The notes under the pieces: generated by a model
Seen by the model: only the letters and a program-made list of their open reading frames with translations
What the model was told of the DNA's origin: nothing
Databases searched by the model: none
Origin: Cyanophora paradoxa
Taxonomy: Eukaryota; Glaucocystophyceae; Cyanophorales; Cyanophoraceae
NCBI GenBank assembly: GCA_004431415.1
Contig: QPMI01000150.1
Coordinates: 1 to 64,000 of the forward strand
Direction of reading: 5' to 3'
Length of the DNA: 64,000 nucleotides
Shown here: positions 1 through 13,099 of the stretch, piece by piece
How the letters are laid out: each line of letters starts with the position of its first letter
How positions within the stretch are numbered: the stretch's first letter is position 1
Program-made: the position numbers and the translations under genes

Positions 1-459
1 TACGCTAAGTTGAGCCAACTGATCATGAGTTGAGGAGAGCCATCGATATCGCGCGCAGGCCTACTAGGCTAGGCGCGCGTGCTTTAATTAAAGTTTAGCC
101 GCGCAGAAAGTCGACGAGTGACACAGTGCGACTGGAGTGGGGTTCACGGTCCGCGAGCAAGCTTCCCGTGTACAGCTTCCATTTTATTGCGACTGCTCAT
201 TGCGTCGATCTATGGCTATAGGTAGTTCTGTAAATACCTAAAGGCGTTCTGAACACGCTTCAAGCACAGAAGAGGGCTAAACAAAGACAGATGGCACAGC
301 AGAGCATATGCATGAAACAGGGGCCGTGCATCGGGGACGAGGGGGCGGCTTCCTGGCTCGACTGGGGCGACGAGGGGACAAAAGAAAGGAGCGTGCGAGA
401 GAAAGGAAAGTGGGGCGATCTGGCTACTACTCGTGGGCCTGGTCTAGCTCCATAGCTAA
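1..459. other. Intergenic stretch at window start
   Basis: No coding signal is visible. The stretch holds short palindromes and lies downstream of the leftward C2+GYF gene, so it probably contains that gene's 3' untranslated region. Confidence 0.4.
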
Positions 460-2509
460 CTAGTACGCGGCGAGGGCCTGGGCCTGGGGCGGGGCGGGGC
501 CGGGCTGGGGCACGGGCGGGAAGGCGATCTGGTCTGAGCGAACGAAATCGGGGAGGACGGTGGGAACCGACGGCTGCGGGATCTCCCGGATGAACGCCAG
601 CGCCTCGCCCACGAAGTACCCGTCCTGCGCGCCCCCTCAGAAAAGGAGTGCGAGAGGGGGGAAAGGAGGGGCGGCTCGCCTCGCGCCAGCCGAGGATCTC
701 GGCGACGGTGTAGGGCCCGTGGACGTCGCCGTCGGCCTGCCACTTGAACTCGAACTTGCGGTTCGGGTGGTCGAAGGGGGGCGGCAGCGCCGGCTGCGAG
801 GGCGAGCGCGGCGGCGAGTCGCCCCGCGAGTCGTTGCTCGAGCCGCTCGCCTGCGAGCCGCCGCTCCCGTTGCTCCCGCTCGTGTCCGTCCCATACGAGC
901 CCGACCGCCTGTGGCCCGACGCGTCCTGCGCCGCCGCCGCGTTGCGCAGCGTCGCCGCCGTCAGCGACCCGTTGTGCAGCGGCTGCGCCGCCTGCTGCTG
1001 CTGCTGCGGCTGCGGCGGCTGCGGCGCCTGCATCTGCACCGGCGGCTGTGCGGGCATCGGAGCGAGGTTGAAGCCAGGGACGCGGGCCTTGTCGCTGATG
1101 GGGACGACGCCGGCCGCCTGCGCGTTGTGCGCCGGCGTGCCTCCGACGCGCGCGCCGTTCTCCTTGCCGCCGAGGGACGGCCGCACGGGCCGCTGCATCG
1201 AGGGCTTCCGGCTGAGCGAGGGGCGGCCGTCGGGGCCGACGGCGCCGTCGTTGCTGTAGTCCTCGAACCCGTGGAGCGACATCTCGTCCCACTCCGTGCC
1301 GGCCTCGCTCGTCGTGTCCACGCCCTCTTCCGCGAGCCCGTCCACCTCCGTCAGCGCGTCCGGCGGCGCGTCCAGCGGGCTCGGGTGCGCGTGCATCCTG
1401 CCTGCCGCCGGGTGCGCCTGGTTCGTCGGGACCTCCCACAAGTGCAGGCGGCCGAAGCGCTGCAGGTGCGCGTCGGCCTCCGCCGCATCGCTGTCCTCCA
1501 GGCGCAGGTTGACCGCTGCGAGCCGGGTCAGGCGGCGGCTCCCCGGATACAACACGGCCGGTTTGCGCACGGTTGGCCATGAGCTCGCGCTTGAATGCCT
1601 CGTCCAGCTCAACTCGCACTTTCTGCGCAAGATCAGACACGTGCGACGGACGGAGCGAAGAGACACGCGGTCGGGCAAGCTGACCATGTGGATCCGGCCG
1701 CAATCCTGCTGGTTGTTGCGAAGCGGGAACCATCCATCCGCCGTGCGGCCCTCGATGGCCACTGCGCAACAGCAGGGTGAGCGCTCGAACGTGCATCGCC
1801 GGGGCACAGCGATCAGCGAATTCGAAGCGGCCGCACGCTTGTCAAAAACGAGAATGACGCTGGCGAAGATCTGCGTGGAGCGGAGGGCTCAGTGCTGTGG
1901 CGGCCGCGCAGGACCAGAAGTCGCCCTTGCGCACCCACTGCTTGTCCTTCACGCCGTTGCACACATCGACGCGGAATCTTGCCTGCCAATGAAATGAGCG
2001 AGCTTGCGCAGACAGAGGCCCAAGCGGCGGGGGGACGCAGTCGGAACGCCGCACCTCCATGTCCTTGGTCACGGGGATAACAAAAGACTCGCCCCACTTC
2101 GGCTGCTTCCGCTTCTTCGTGACAACCTGGATGGATGCAGCGCGTCGGAGGCCGCACCCGAGCGGCGGCGCCGCCCCACTTCGACCCCGCGCGACCTGGC
2201 AGATGCGTACCTTAGTGTGGTAGGAGGCCTTGTCCTCCGGAACACCGGCGAAGCCAAGGCGGACGTAGGCTACACGAGGCGAAAGAGCGGGTCAGCGACG
2301 AAGGGGTCCTAGCTGGCACGCCGGCAGTTAGCGGCACGAGGACGCACGGCAGACGCGGTGAAGGATCGGCATCTTTTTCAGCTGCGCCTCGACAATCTGG
2401 AAGGAACCGGAAGATCAGCGCGAGCGCCAACTCGCCGCAGGTCGCAACGCACATCCACGTAGAGCGTGCCGCTGATGCGGAAGGTCTGCGGGGCGCCGTC
2501 GTGCGCCAT
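460..2509 (-). CDS. C2 domain plus GYF domain protein
   Basis: Spliced gene starting at ATG 2509 (MAHDGAPQTFRISGTLYVDV) and ending at the stop at 460-462. The N-terminal exons form a C2 domain: the opening strand, then IVEAQLKKMPILH, DPFVADP, YVRLGFAG, YHTKVVTKKRKQPKWGESF and FVIPVTKDMEV, with a closing strand near WFPLRNN and GRIHMVSLP. C2 domains usually bind membranes or proteins; calcium-binding aspartates are not clearly all present. A long Pro/Gln/Ser-rich linker follows, including a run of five glutamines. The C-terminus has a GYF domain, split by an intron, with FKWQADGDVHGPYT, EILGW and DGYF, matching the W..GP(Y/F)..W..DGYF signature. GYF domains bind proline-rich peptides, often in splicing or trafficking proteins. 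The C2+GYF pairing is unusual and suggests a membrane-linked adaptor; this is inference. Confidence 0.75.
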
Positions 2510-2932
2510 CTTTGCTGGTATACGAGCTCAAGTGGTCTTGTGATGCTGCTCCCGCACGGGCCCGGCCCGCTTGTTTATTCCAACACGTGTCGCGACTCGC
2601 GAACGAAGGCACATGTAGCCCCCCTTTCGGAGACGGAATGCGGAATGCTTGCGGTTGCAATTGATATCGATGCGTAACGGCCGCTGCGCGTGACGCAGGC
2701 TCACGCAGCGCGTCGATGCGGCCGCGGGTTGCTTATAATGAAGCTTAAAAGAAGCTTGATCATAAGCTTTACTAGCTGACAGCAGCGGGGCGGGCCGCTC
2801 TCGAATCGTCGGGCGGGCTCGCTCTGGTCTAGATGTAGCGCTAGCGCGCGCTAGCTGTATAGCGCCAGCTTTCGTGCCCAGCACCCGCCGGCGCCGGCGT
2901 GTGTGGTGCTCGTGTCGTACTTCGGTTGTCGG

Positions 2933-3186
2933 TTAACGTTTAGATAGCACTGGGGAGAAGGCGCAGGGCCAAGAGATCTGGATCGAGCACGGGGGCGCCG
3001 CCGGCCGCCTAGGCCCGGTCGTCTCCGGCCTCCCACTCCGCCTCCCCCTCGTCCCCGTCCCCCTCGTCCTCGTCCCCCGCCGACACGGCCGCCCGCCGGA
3101 GCCTGCGCCGCCGCGGGGCCGCCGCCCCGCCCTCAAGCCCTTCCCCGCCCGAGCCCGAGCCGCCCCCTCCGCCGGCTTCGCCAGAG

Positions 3187-3225
<39 letters not shown>

Positions 3226-6200
3226 GCCGCGGCCGTCTCGGGGCGCCGGCGCGGGTGTGGACGTGGGAGACGGCGCCGCGCCCGCCGCAGCGGTCGGCAA
3301 GGCCGGCCGCCGCGGCCTTCAGCAGCCCGTCCTCCACCCGCTCCTCCCACCCTGCAGGGGGCCCCCCGATGAGGACCGGGGCGGGAGCCGCCTCCCCCCG
3401 GTACCGGTCGGAGCGGGACGCACGGCGGCCGTCGCCGGCCCACTCGGGGCTGGAGGCCTGCAGCAGGTCCCGCGTGTCGCTGTCCGTGCCCGCCTGCAGC
3501 GTGAAGAGCCGCCTGCGCGCGCGCGTGAGCGCGGGGCGCGGGGTACGTGGGCGGAGGCGGGAGGGCGGGGCGCGGGCGCGCTTGATGTCGTCGGGGCTGA
3601 AGTGCCGCACGGCGTCGCGCTCGTCCACCACCGCGTCGCTCAGCTCCTGCCCGCCCGGCGAGTCGCGTGAGCTCGGGCGCGCGCGCGTGCTTCGCCGCTC
3701 CGGCGCCGGCGCACGAGCTTGGAGATCTGGCGCTGGAAGATGCGCTCCTCGATGGAGCCGGTGGCGAGGAGGCGGTAGATGTGCACCGGCCGCGCCTGCC
3801 CGTCTGCCGGCCCCGGCCTCGGCCTCGGCGGCGGCCGCGGCACGGCGCGGGTCGCGCACCCCGCCAGACCCGCGCCATCGCCTGCAGGTCGTGCGCCGGG
3901 TTCCTGCGGCGCAGCGCGCGGGCGGCGGTGAGGCGGCGCGGGTGCAGTGCGGCGGAGGCCCCCGCACCAGTCCGGGTCGAACAGGACGAGCCGGCTCCCG
4001 CCGATGAGGTTCAGGCCCACGCCGCCCGCCTTGCTCGAGAGCAGGAACACGGCCGGGCCGGCCGGGGAGTTGAACCTGCGGCGCGGGGGCGTCGGGAGGG
4101 GCGCGGGGCGGCCCCGGCCCCGGGGGGCCGCCGGTTCACCTGTCCACGAGGTCCTGCCGCTTCGCAACGTCCGTGGAGCCGTCCAGCCGCGCGAAGCTGT
4201 ACCCGGCCCCCGCCACCGCCGCCTGCGGGGCGGCGCGTCGGCGAGCCGCTCGGCAGGGGATGCGGCGTTTCAGCGCACCTGGATGACGTCCAGGGTCCGA
4301 GTGAAGTTTGAGACGATTACGAGTTTCTCCGGCTGAGGCTGGGCCCGGGCCTGCGGGGGTACAAGCGTCGGCGGGCGCGGGGGGCGGGTTCGGGGGGGTA
4401 CACGCGCGTGCGCGAGGAGAGCCTCCAGGACGTCCAGCTTGCCTGCGAGCGCAAAGCTAGGACGCGTGCGCCGCGGCGAAAGGGGCCGTGCGCGGGTCCG
4501 AACCCGAGATCCCCGGCTGGTGGGCCGCCGACGGGTCGTACCCCTCCTCCTCGAAGATGCCGCCTGCGTCTGCGGCGGGGCTCGCGGCGGGGCGCGAACG
4601 ACGGAGCGGGTTACGCTAATCACCGGCGAAGCCAGAGGCGGACCCGCCGCTCCCCTCCTCGCCCTCCTCCCGTGCATCCACGTCGCCGTGCCTGCGCTCG
4701 CGTACCCCCTGTGGGGCGGCGGCGGGTAGAGCGCGCTGGGTCGCGGTCGGGCTCACACGAGCCGCGGGCTGTTGCACAGCTTCCGGAGCGCGTTGATGTA
4801 CGTGAGGACCTGCGGGGCGGTCCGCGGAGCGTGCCGCGTGCGGGGCGAAGGGGGTACGGCGATTCGCACCTCGGCGTAGCGGCCTGGCGTGAGGCCGCGT
4901 ACGGCGCGCGAGGAGAGGAAGTGGCGGTAGAGGCGTTCCTGGAGCCTGTACCCTCCCCGCCTCGGAGAGAGCGGGGGCAGGGCGCGGGCAGGGCGCGGAG
5001 CGCACGGGGAGAGACGGCAGAAGACGGTGTGCTCGTGCCTGGGGGGCAGGTAGCGCTGCCGCGGGGTGAGTGTGGCGGCCGCGCGGGGGCCCCGGGCCAG
5101 AGGAGCGGGGCGAGCAAGCCTGGAGGGTCTGCGCGGTGCGGCGGAGGAGGAAGGCGGCGGTGGTGCGGCCCAGCTGCGCCGTGCGCTCCTCCGCTGCCGG
5201 GCGTCAGGCGGGGCAAGGGGGCGGCGGTGGAGGCTGGGGTAGGGGGCACGCGCCGATGGCCTGCTCCTCGGGGCTGGCGCCGGGGTCCCGGCCCCGCTTG
5301 ATCGCGTCCGCGAAGCAGCGCTTGAAGGACGCGAGCGAGCCGAGGGCCCCCGGGCAGCAAAAGGAGAGCATCGCGTAGTACTCGTCGAGGGCATTCTGGA
5401 TGGGGGTACTGCAGAGGGGAGGGGGCGGGAGTCAGAGAAAGAAGGCAAACGGATATGATCATGTACCCCGAGAGGATGACGCGGCGCGGGGTGGGTATCC
5501 CCGCGAGGGCGGCGGTCGTGTCGTTGCCGGCCGCGTTCTTGAGGCGGTGCCTGCGGCGAGAATCTGAGGCCGCACGCCCGTACCCCGCCCGGCGTCGAAG
5601 GACGCCGCACCCCTCGTCGCAGACGAGGAGGCCGATGGACTTGAGGCCGTTGATCCGGTCCCGGTGCTTCTTGTAGAGCTGCGGTGGGTCGCTCGGACCG
5701 GGGCGGGGGCGGGGGCGGGGGCGGGGGCGGGAGTGGGGGGTACGGCGCGCCTCGTAGGAGATGAGGAGGAGGGGGCGGTGCTGCGCCAGCTCGAACTCCT
5801 TGAGTAGGTCCGAGGCCTGCGGGGCTTGAGGAGGGAGCCCGATGGGGGGAGCGCCGGCTCCGGGGCCGGAGGAGGGGCGTGGACCTTGGCGTCAGGGGAC
5901 GAGGCGGCGACGACGGGGTGCAGCCGCTCGTTCCCCAGCCAGCGCTTCACCTGCCGCCACCTCGCCACCCGAGGCGAGGCCGGGCCGGCGCACCGCGCGG
6001 GCTCACCTCCTTGGCCCAGTTCTGGACGAGGGAGGCGGGGGCTACCACGACCGCCTTCTTCGCAAGCGGCGTACCCCGGGGACTGGGGAAACCGAAATCA
6101 AACGGGAAGGGCGCGACGGGCGACTGGCGGCGGGAGGGGTACCCCTGCTTCAGCAGCGTCCAGATGAGCGCGATCGCCTGGTGCGCGCGCGGGTCAGGGG

Positions 6201-7539
6201 GAGGGGGCCGGAAGGGAGGGCCCAGGGAGGGGGTACGTCACCTGCAGGGTCTTTCCCAGGCCCATCTGCGCTCCGTTCATTAGCTGGACGCGCATCTGCC
6301 TGAGCGAGGGGGTACACGAGCCTCGTCGGCGAGGATGCAGCCGGAGGGCTCGCCAGTCCTCCGACCCGTGACGCAGTCGTACAGGAACTGCACCCCTGCG
6401 CGCGGCGACTCACGGGGATACCGGCGCGGATGGGTCGGGGGCACGCGCCCTCCCGCTGGTGCGGGCGGAGATGATTGGAGAGGATGGGGTCGACGACCAC
6501 GGGCGTGGCGCTGGGGTGGGGTCAGCGACGGTGCCGGGGGTACCTGGAAGCGACGCACGGTGGGCCCGGGCCGGCCAGCTCCGAAGAGTTGAGCACAAGG
6601 GCGTTGGGGGCGGAGGGGTCGTGGCGCGGAGGCGCGGCGGAGGACGAGGACGAGGGACCCCGAGCTGCCGCAGGCGCCGCGGCTCGGGCAGATGGCTTCG
6701 CCGCCGGCGGCTTGAATTGCGAGTGCTTCTCCGGCTGAGCGCGTGGCGGCGCGTTACCTGCGGACCGTCACGCGAGCGAATGGGCTCCAGCGAGACGGCG
6801 GGCGGCGCGCCTGCGGAGGAGGACGAGGAAGCATCGCCGCACGCGACGTTTAGGAAGACGGCGCCAGAAATGAACCGCTCGTCTTCGATGCGGGAGATGA
6901 TCTCGCACTCCTTGCGGCCGACGCGCCACGTCTGACCGTCGCTCAGCGCTGGCGCCCGCCCCAGCTGCTTCGCGAGGCTCTTGCCCTCCATGGAGAGGAT
7001 TTCGCTTGTGTTGCTTGAGCAAACCAAAATGCCATCCTGCGCAGTCACGTTTGAAAAGCGCGCGCGCCCCCGCTGGCCGAGCAGCGGGCCTGGGCACCTC
7101 CCTGCACGCGCTGCCTTCAGAGGAGCTACTAAATTGCAGACAACAAGAGACGCACCACGACTTGTGCTTCTTCGTGGGCGGGTCGGACGTCCACATGACC
7201 TGCGGTCCGCGATTCAATTCGGTGCGCTGCGCGTACGCGCTGCAGAGCTAAGCGCCGCACGGAATAGTAGCGCTTTGCGTCTTCTGCGCGTTGCGTGGAA
7301 TTCTGCGGCGCGGCAGCTGCAGGTTTGCTATTCGCGGGCTTCACGACCAAAGGTTTGAACTTCTTCGCAGCCGGCGCCTTGACAGGGTCTTCTGCATCTT
7401 TCTGGCAGCATTCCGCATCATCCACATGTGCTGTGGCGGCGGGCGCGTGTTTGATCTCTGGCGAGGCGTTCTCCTTGCCCTGCTGCTCGCTAAGGCGCTT
7501 TTGCTTGAGCAGCACCGACGGCACTAGCGACTTTCGCAT
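2933..7539 (-). CDS. RAD54B: RAD54B-like SNF2 DNA translocase
   Basis: Swi2/Snf2-family ATPase that remodels RAD51 filaments and drives DNA along duplexes in homologous recombination. Start is taken at ATG 7539 ([17 protein letters not shown]), as RAD54 proteins begin MRRSLAPS. The N-terminus has KKHKSW, DGILVCS, MEGKSL and GRKECEI, then [12 protein letters not shown], as in RAD54B. Helicase part: [52 protein letters not shown] (DEGH box), [17 protein letters not shown], then [30 protein letters not shown] and [57 protein letters not shown]. These favour RAD54B over RAD54. Many short GC-rich introns. The tail is uncertain: one frame runs through an arginine-rich stretch (GCC repeat near 3190-3225) to the stop at 2933, another ends at 3009 in an acidic tail. 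Confidence 0.85.
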
Positions 7540-8108
7540 GGATCGGCGCCGGCCGGGACGTCGACGTCGCCCGCTTCGCCCAAATTCGATCGCCCTAGCG
7601 TACCCAGGACGAAATTCCTCCCCCACAAGTTTATTCCACTGGCTTTAATCGAAGCCGGTGCATGCGCTCTAGCTGGCCTCTAGATTTCATCGTCGAGCCA
7701 CGTCGACGTACGTCGGCCCGGCGTCAAATTATCGTCGAGTCAGTGACGTCGATCAGGGCGAGTTTGCAACGCAAATCCACCCTTTGACTTTTCCGGAAAG
7801 TTCATTTGCCAGCATCGGACGCTGCCAATTGGCCACGTCCGCGGCCTGCGGGGCCGGGGCCGCCGGGCCCGATCAAGCCCGCCGCGGCTTAAAGCCTGGA
7901 CCCGAGCCCCGGCCGGCTTTCGATCCAGCCGGCCTGGCAACGCCCGGTTTCGATCGCATCAACAGCGCGCGCTCAGCGCGTCGCATCACTGGCAAGGACC
8001 CAGCTTTCCTGGGCGGGTAGACGTCAGAAGCGTACGTAGGTGTGATCATAAGCTGGGAGCGCGCGTGCGAGGTGCTAGTAGCTAGCGGCGAGCGCAGCGC
8101 GTCGCGGA
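7540..8108. promoter_or_regulatory. Shared upstream region of RAD54B-like and ABCG genes
   Basis: About 570 bases between two divergent start codons, so it must hold both promoters. It contains several GTCGACGT-type palindromes (7680-7750) and no clear TATA box. No other gene is visible. Confidence 0.4.
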
Positions 8109-11100
8109 ATGCAGCCGCCCACGCACCCGATCGTCTTCTCCGCGGACGACGGGCGGGCCATTCCTCTCACCGGCAGCAGTGAGAGCAGTGCCAGCGACAA
8201 AGATGTCGTTGTGCATCTCAAGAACCCGGACGACTCGGACCGGCGCGGGTCGCTCATCGTGTCACACCCTCTCCAGGCGCGCCCCCCTCGCTGCTGCGCC
8301 CCGCTTCGGTGCCGCTTCTTACCGTATCGGCTCCAGGTCGTCTTTAAGAACCTCTCTTACACAGTGCGAGTAAAGCAGAAGGGGACAAAGGGCAAGGTGC
8401 GTCATCGCTGCTGCCTGGGTGGCTTGAGCTTCGGGTGGCGTTCTCGTGTGAGCTCCAGCGTAGGTTGACAAGCCCATTCTGAAAGGCTGCAATGGCGTAT
8501 TCCAGCCGGGGCGCTTCTGCGGGATCCTCGGTAGCCGCGCGAGCCCAGAACGCCGCTAGCGCCGCGGGCCCTGACGCTGCACCCCGTTCAGGCGCGTCGG
8601 GCGCGGGGAAAACAACACTGTGCGCACCGCGCTTCCCGCTCTTTGCGCGCAATATCTCGAGGCTAACGCGCCTACGCCCTGCTCCCGTTCGCCGATCCCA
8701 GGCTCAAGTGCGCTCTGCCCGCCCCTGCCCGAGCGCGGCCGCCGCTGACGCTGGCCGGGGGCAGCCTGCTGGCGGGCCAAGCGACGGTGGGGCGCTCGGA
8801 GGGATCGATCCTGGTCAACGGCGAGCCGGCGAACGCGTCGCTCATGCGGAAGGTCTCGGGCTTCGTGTTCCAGGACGATGTCATCCTCGAGACCATGACG
8901 GGTGCCGCGCCCTGCTTGCCGCGCGTCTCTCGATTCCCTCTCGCCTCTGAACTGTACTTTCCTCATCCCCTTGCAGTCAGGGAAGCTCTCACGGTCCGGC
9001 CCGCCGCCCCCTCCTTTCCTAGACTGCCCCGCAGATACCCCTGCAGATGTCGGCATTGCTAAGGCTGCCCCCCGAGATGGCGCGGGAAGCAAAGCTGTAC
9101 GCCCCCAACCCCGCTGCCCTGTCGCCCCTACCGACCCCGCCGGTCTTTTTCCCCGCAGGGCGCGGGTCACTGAGATTATCTCCGTCCTGCACCTAGAACA
9201 CGTGCGCTCGAATCGCGCCGGGTCCCTTTCCGCCCGCCACGGCTGACGCGGTCCGCAGGCGTCAGACACTGTGAGGGCGGCTCCCGCGGGGCGCGGCGGG
9301 CTCGACCGTGACGCGATCCGCAGATCGTGGGCTCGAGTACGAACAAGGGCATTTCGGGGGGCGAGCGCAAGCGCGCCGCGTGCGGGATGGAGGCGCGAAC
9401 TCCCCAGCTGCCCCGCCCCCCTCCCTTCCGGGGGCTCACGTACCCCCCCAGATGATCGTGAACCCCGGAATCCTCTTTCTCGACGAGCCCACCAGCGGTC
9501 TCGGTGCGCGCGCTCAGCCCGGGCCCGGCCGGCGCACGTCGCGTACCCCCCTCACCCCCCGCAGACACGTTCACGGCGACTGCAATCGTCGAGACGCTCA
9601 AGGGTGCGGATCCGGCGGAGCCCCCTTCCGCCCCGCCCCGCCCCGCCGCTCGGCCGACCCGGGCCGCCCCCCTGCAGGCCTCGCCGCCTCGGGCCGCACT
9701 GTCGCCGCCACGCTGCACCAGCCCTCCTCCGAGATCTTCCACATGTCCGCCCGCCCCCGCCTCCACCCCGGCTCGGACGTATTTCCCTTAGCCTTCCCCC
9801 ACCCGCCCCCTACCAGGTTCGACGACCTGTGCCTGATGGCGAGCGGGCGGATCATGTACTTTGGCCCCGTGGAGGAGTCCGTGCCCTACTTCGCGGCCCT
9901 GGGGTACCCCTGCCCCACCTACACCAACCCGTGCGCCGCCGCCCCGCTTTCCTGGCGCCGCCCCCCTTCCCCTTCCTGACGCGGGGCTCCCCTGTTGCAC
10001 AGGGCGGACCACTTTTTCGTGCGCCGCGCGCCGTGGGCGGCCTGCGCGGCTCCTCGCCCGGACTCGAGCCCGCCCCGCAGATGAAGATCCTGAACACGCA
10101 CCGGCACACGCTGCCGTCGGGGGTGCGTCGGAGGAGGGAGCGGGGGCGCGGGGCGCGGGGCGCGGGGCGAGCGGGGGCGGGGGCGCAGAAGCAGGTGGAG
10201 GGGACGGAGGCGGTGCCGCTGGCGTCGGAGCGCATCGAGGGCCTCCTCGGCGAGTGGCCCCAGTCCCGCCTCGGCGCCGCCATGGCCCACGCGGTGCGCC
10301 CCGCGGGAGGCGGGAGGCGGGCGGGGCGCCCCGCGCGGGGCCGACGGGGGCGGCGGGGCTGGCCGGGGGCAGGTGGAGAGGCCGGCGTCGGGCGGCGTGC
10401 ACGAGGCGCAGCTGCAGCGGCGGGCGCGCCTCGTCACCCAGTTCGAGGTCCTCACCAAGCGCAGTGCGCCCGCCCCGCCCCGCCCCGCCCCCCCGCCCCT
10501 CCCCGCCTCTCCGCGCCCTCGCCGACCGGCTGGGCAGCGTTGAAGAACGTTTTCCGGAACCGCCTCATCCTGCGCGCCAAGTTCGGCCAGATGGCGCGCC
10601 GGCCCCCGTCCTCCTCTTCCCCTCGCCCCCGCCTGAACCCCCCCGCAGCTGTTCATGGCGCTCCTGTGCGGGCTCATCTACCTGCGCGTGGGGACGGACC
10701 AGTACTCCATACAGAACCGCAACGGGGCCATGTTCTTCATGTGCGAACGAAGCGCCCGCGCGGCCCCGCGCGGCCCCGCGCGGCCCGGGCCGCCCCGTGA
10801 CGGCGCGGCCCGTGCCCCGGGCCGCTGCAGAGCGGTGAACAACGTGATGAGCGCGGCGATGGGCGTCCTCTCCGTCTTCGGCGCCGAGAAGGTCCGGTCC
10901 CGCCCCCTCCCTTTCCCCTCCCTTCTCCCTTCCCCGCTCACGCGCCCTTCGCCCCCCCCCCCGCCCCCCGCCCGCGCGAAGATCGTCTTCCGGAGGGAGC
11001 ACTCGCAGGGGATGTGCGCTGCGCCTCTCCGCGCTTTCCGCGCCCCGCCTCCCGTCCCCTCCCCCTCTGATCCCGTACCCCCAGGTACAACACGACGGCG

Positions 11101-12204
11101 TTCTTCTTGTCGAAGATCTTCGTGGAGGCGCCCTTCCAGGTACCCCCGCTTATCTCCCACCCCCCTCTCTCCCCTCCCCACTCCCCCCCCACCCTCCCCC
11201 CCCCCCCACCCCGCTCCCCCCCTCCCCCGGGGGTCTGATCGGCCATCACCCGCCGCAGATCCTCCTACCCTGGCTCTACTCGCTCATCATCTGTCCGCCC
11301 CGCCCCCGCCCCCCGCCGCCCCCCGCCGCCTCCTCTTCCTGACGGGCGCGGGGCGGGCAGACTGGATGATCGGGTTCCAGAACACGGCGGAGAAGTACTT
11401 CATCTTCGCCGCCGTCGTCATCCTCATGACAAACTGGTGCCCGCCCCCCTGCGTGGCCCTTGCGGCGGGGCCGGGGGGTTCGTCGGCCGGCGCCCCCTGA
11501 CCTCCGCCCCCCGCAGCGGCTACGCCCTCGGCATCTTCATCGCGGCGCTCTGCCCCGAGCTCGAGGCGCGCGCCGCCCTACCCCCGCGCATCCACCCGGA
11601 GCCGCCCTCTCATCGCCCCCCGCAGGTCGCCCTCGTCATCGCCCCCGTCCTCATCCTCCCCCTCATGATCTTCTCCGGCTTCTTCGTCGTGCGCTGTACC
11701 CCCCACGACCCGCCGGGGGTACCGGGCGCCGACGGGGCGGGGCAGAACAACGGGGGCATCCCCGTCTACTTCGACTGGATCAAGTACATAAGCCCGATGA
11801 AGTATGGCTTCGAGGCGCTCGTGAAGAACGAGTACGGCGGCCTGTACCCCCTCACCTGCGACCCCGGAAAGGTGCCGCGGCCCCTCCCCCTCCGCCTCGC
11901 CCCCGCCTCCGCCCTCGCGGCGGGCCTCGCTGACCGCGCGCCGCGTCCCCGCAGGGCCCCTGCATGCTCCGGCTCGACAAGCAGGGGTACGGCCGGGGGG
12001 ACGACGTCATCACCGCCCTCGGCATGGCGAACGACGTGCGCCGCGCCCGCGTACCCGGGGCCCCCTCTCCCCTGAAGCGCGCGGGGGCGGGGGCAGAACA
12101 TCGAGATCTGGGCGTGTCTGCTCGTCCTCCTCTGCATCTTCCTCGCCCTCCTCCTCTTCGCCTACCTCTCCCTCGTCCGCGTCGTCCGCAAGAACAAGCT
12201 CTGA
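8109..12204 (+). CDS. ABCG-family half-transporter
   Basis: ATP-binding cassette transporter of the G (White/Scarlet/WBC) family, with the nucleotide-binding domain first and the membrane domain second. Starts MQPPTHPIVFSADDGRAIPL. The cassette shows LSYTVRVKQ, KPILKGCNGVF, Walker A GASGAGKTT (assembled across an intron), GFVFQDDVILETMT (Q-loop), signature ISGGERKRAACG, Walker B GILFLDEPTSGLD, and LHQPSSEIFHMFDDLCLMASGR with the switch histidine. The membrane half has ALCGLIYLRVG-type segments, NVMSAAMGVLSVFGAEK, VFRREHSQGMYNTTAFFLSK, ILMTNCGYALGIFIAALCP, ALVIAPVLILPLMIFSGFFV, FDWIKYISPMKYGFEALVKNEY and a last helix IWACLLVLLCIFLALLLFAY. The stop is at 12202-12204. About a dozen or more exons; substrate unknown, lipids or hydrophobic compounds being usual for the family. 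As a half-size protein it should dimerise. Confidence 0.93.
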
Positions 12205-12699
12205 CGCCCCCGCGCCCGCCGGCCCCGCCCCGCGTCCCCCCGCTTTTTCCGCTAGTGCCTCAACCATAGTATCTCCTATACCTTAGCTGTGCTCGATATG
12301 CTGTGTTCTGTCGTCTAGCTGCGCGCTTGCGTATTGTTTTATGGAGTGATGTGGTCACTCCTTCTATTCTTTCATCCTCATTTTCATTCAGTTCAGTATG
12401 TAAATACCTCACCGTGCCCCGTAACCGCGAGTTCCGTACGTGTATAAATGAGCGAGGCCGCTCTATTGCTCGAATTGCACTGCAGTCGCGGGACTGCCAG
12501 GCTCGAGCTCAGGCTACAGCAAGCGCTGCCAGACTCGCTGTTCCGAAGTTCCCTTTAATTTGCGCCCCGCAGCCCGGGGCCCTGCAGCTGCCCCAATTCC
12601 CCCCTGCGGCTGCCGCGGACTCCGGGAGCTGGCCATGGGCCACTAGCTGTAGCTCGCCTACGCCTCGCCGACACTATATAGCTAGTAATATATAAGGGA

Positions 12700-12725
12700 G
12701 GGGGGGGGGGGGGGGGGGGGGGGGG
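12700..12725. repeat. Poly-G run (26 G)
   Basis: Uninterrupted G run about 500 bases past the ABCG stop, just after a TATATAAGGGA stretch. One of six such G or C runs of 21-29 bases in the window. Confidence 0.9.
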
Positions 12726-13099
12726 TCACCGAGTCTGTTTAATTTCGAATTCGGATTCAGCGCTAGCCTGATTTAAATTAGGAAAGCCTGTTTAGAAATC
12801 AGGCTGGAGTCAGGCTGATCATCAGGCTAAGAGCCAAACCGACATCAAAAGAAGCTTAAGAGATCTAAACAGAGATCTATATATATATAGCTACAGCTAT
12901 AGATCTTTTTTTGTTGTCGAGGAGGGATATCGATATCGCGTCCCTTCGGTTTTTTTCGCCAACGTTAACTGGCAAAACCACCACTTTAGCAGCTGTTAAA
13001 AGTTTACCGGTAGTAGGCTAGTAGCTACTGTAGCTAGTACGTAGGTCAGCCTTCGCAGGGTTTTTCAAATTTGTATGGCGGACCCGGGAGACGGGACTA

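Noticed and set aside
260-1807. Long open frames on both strands through the C2+GYF region and most GC-rich genes
   Set aside because: At this GC content stop codons are rare, so long overlapping frames are expected; only frames with conserved motifs and splice sites were kept.
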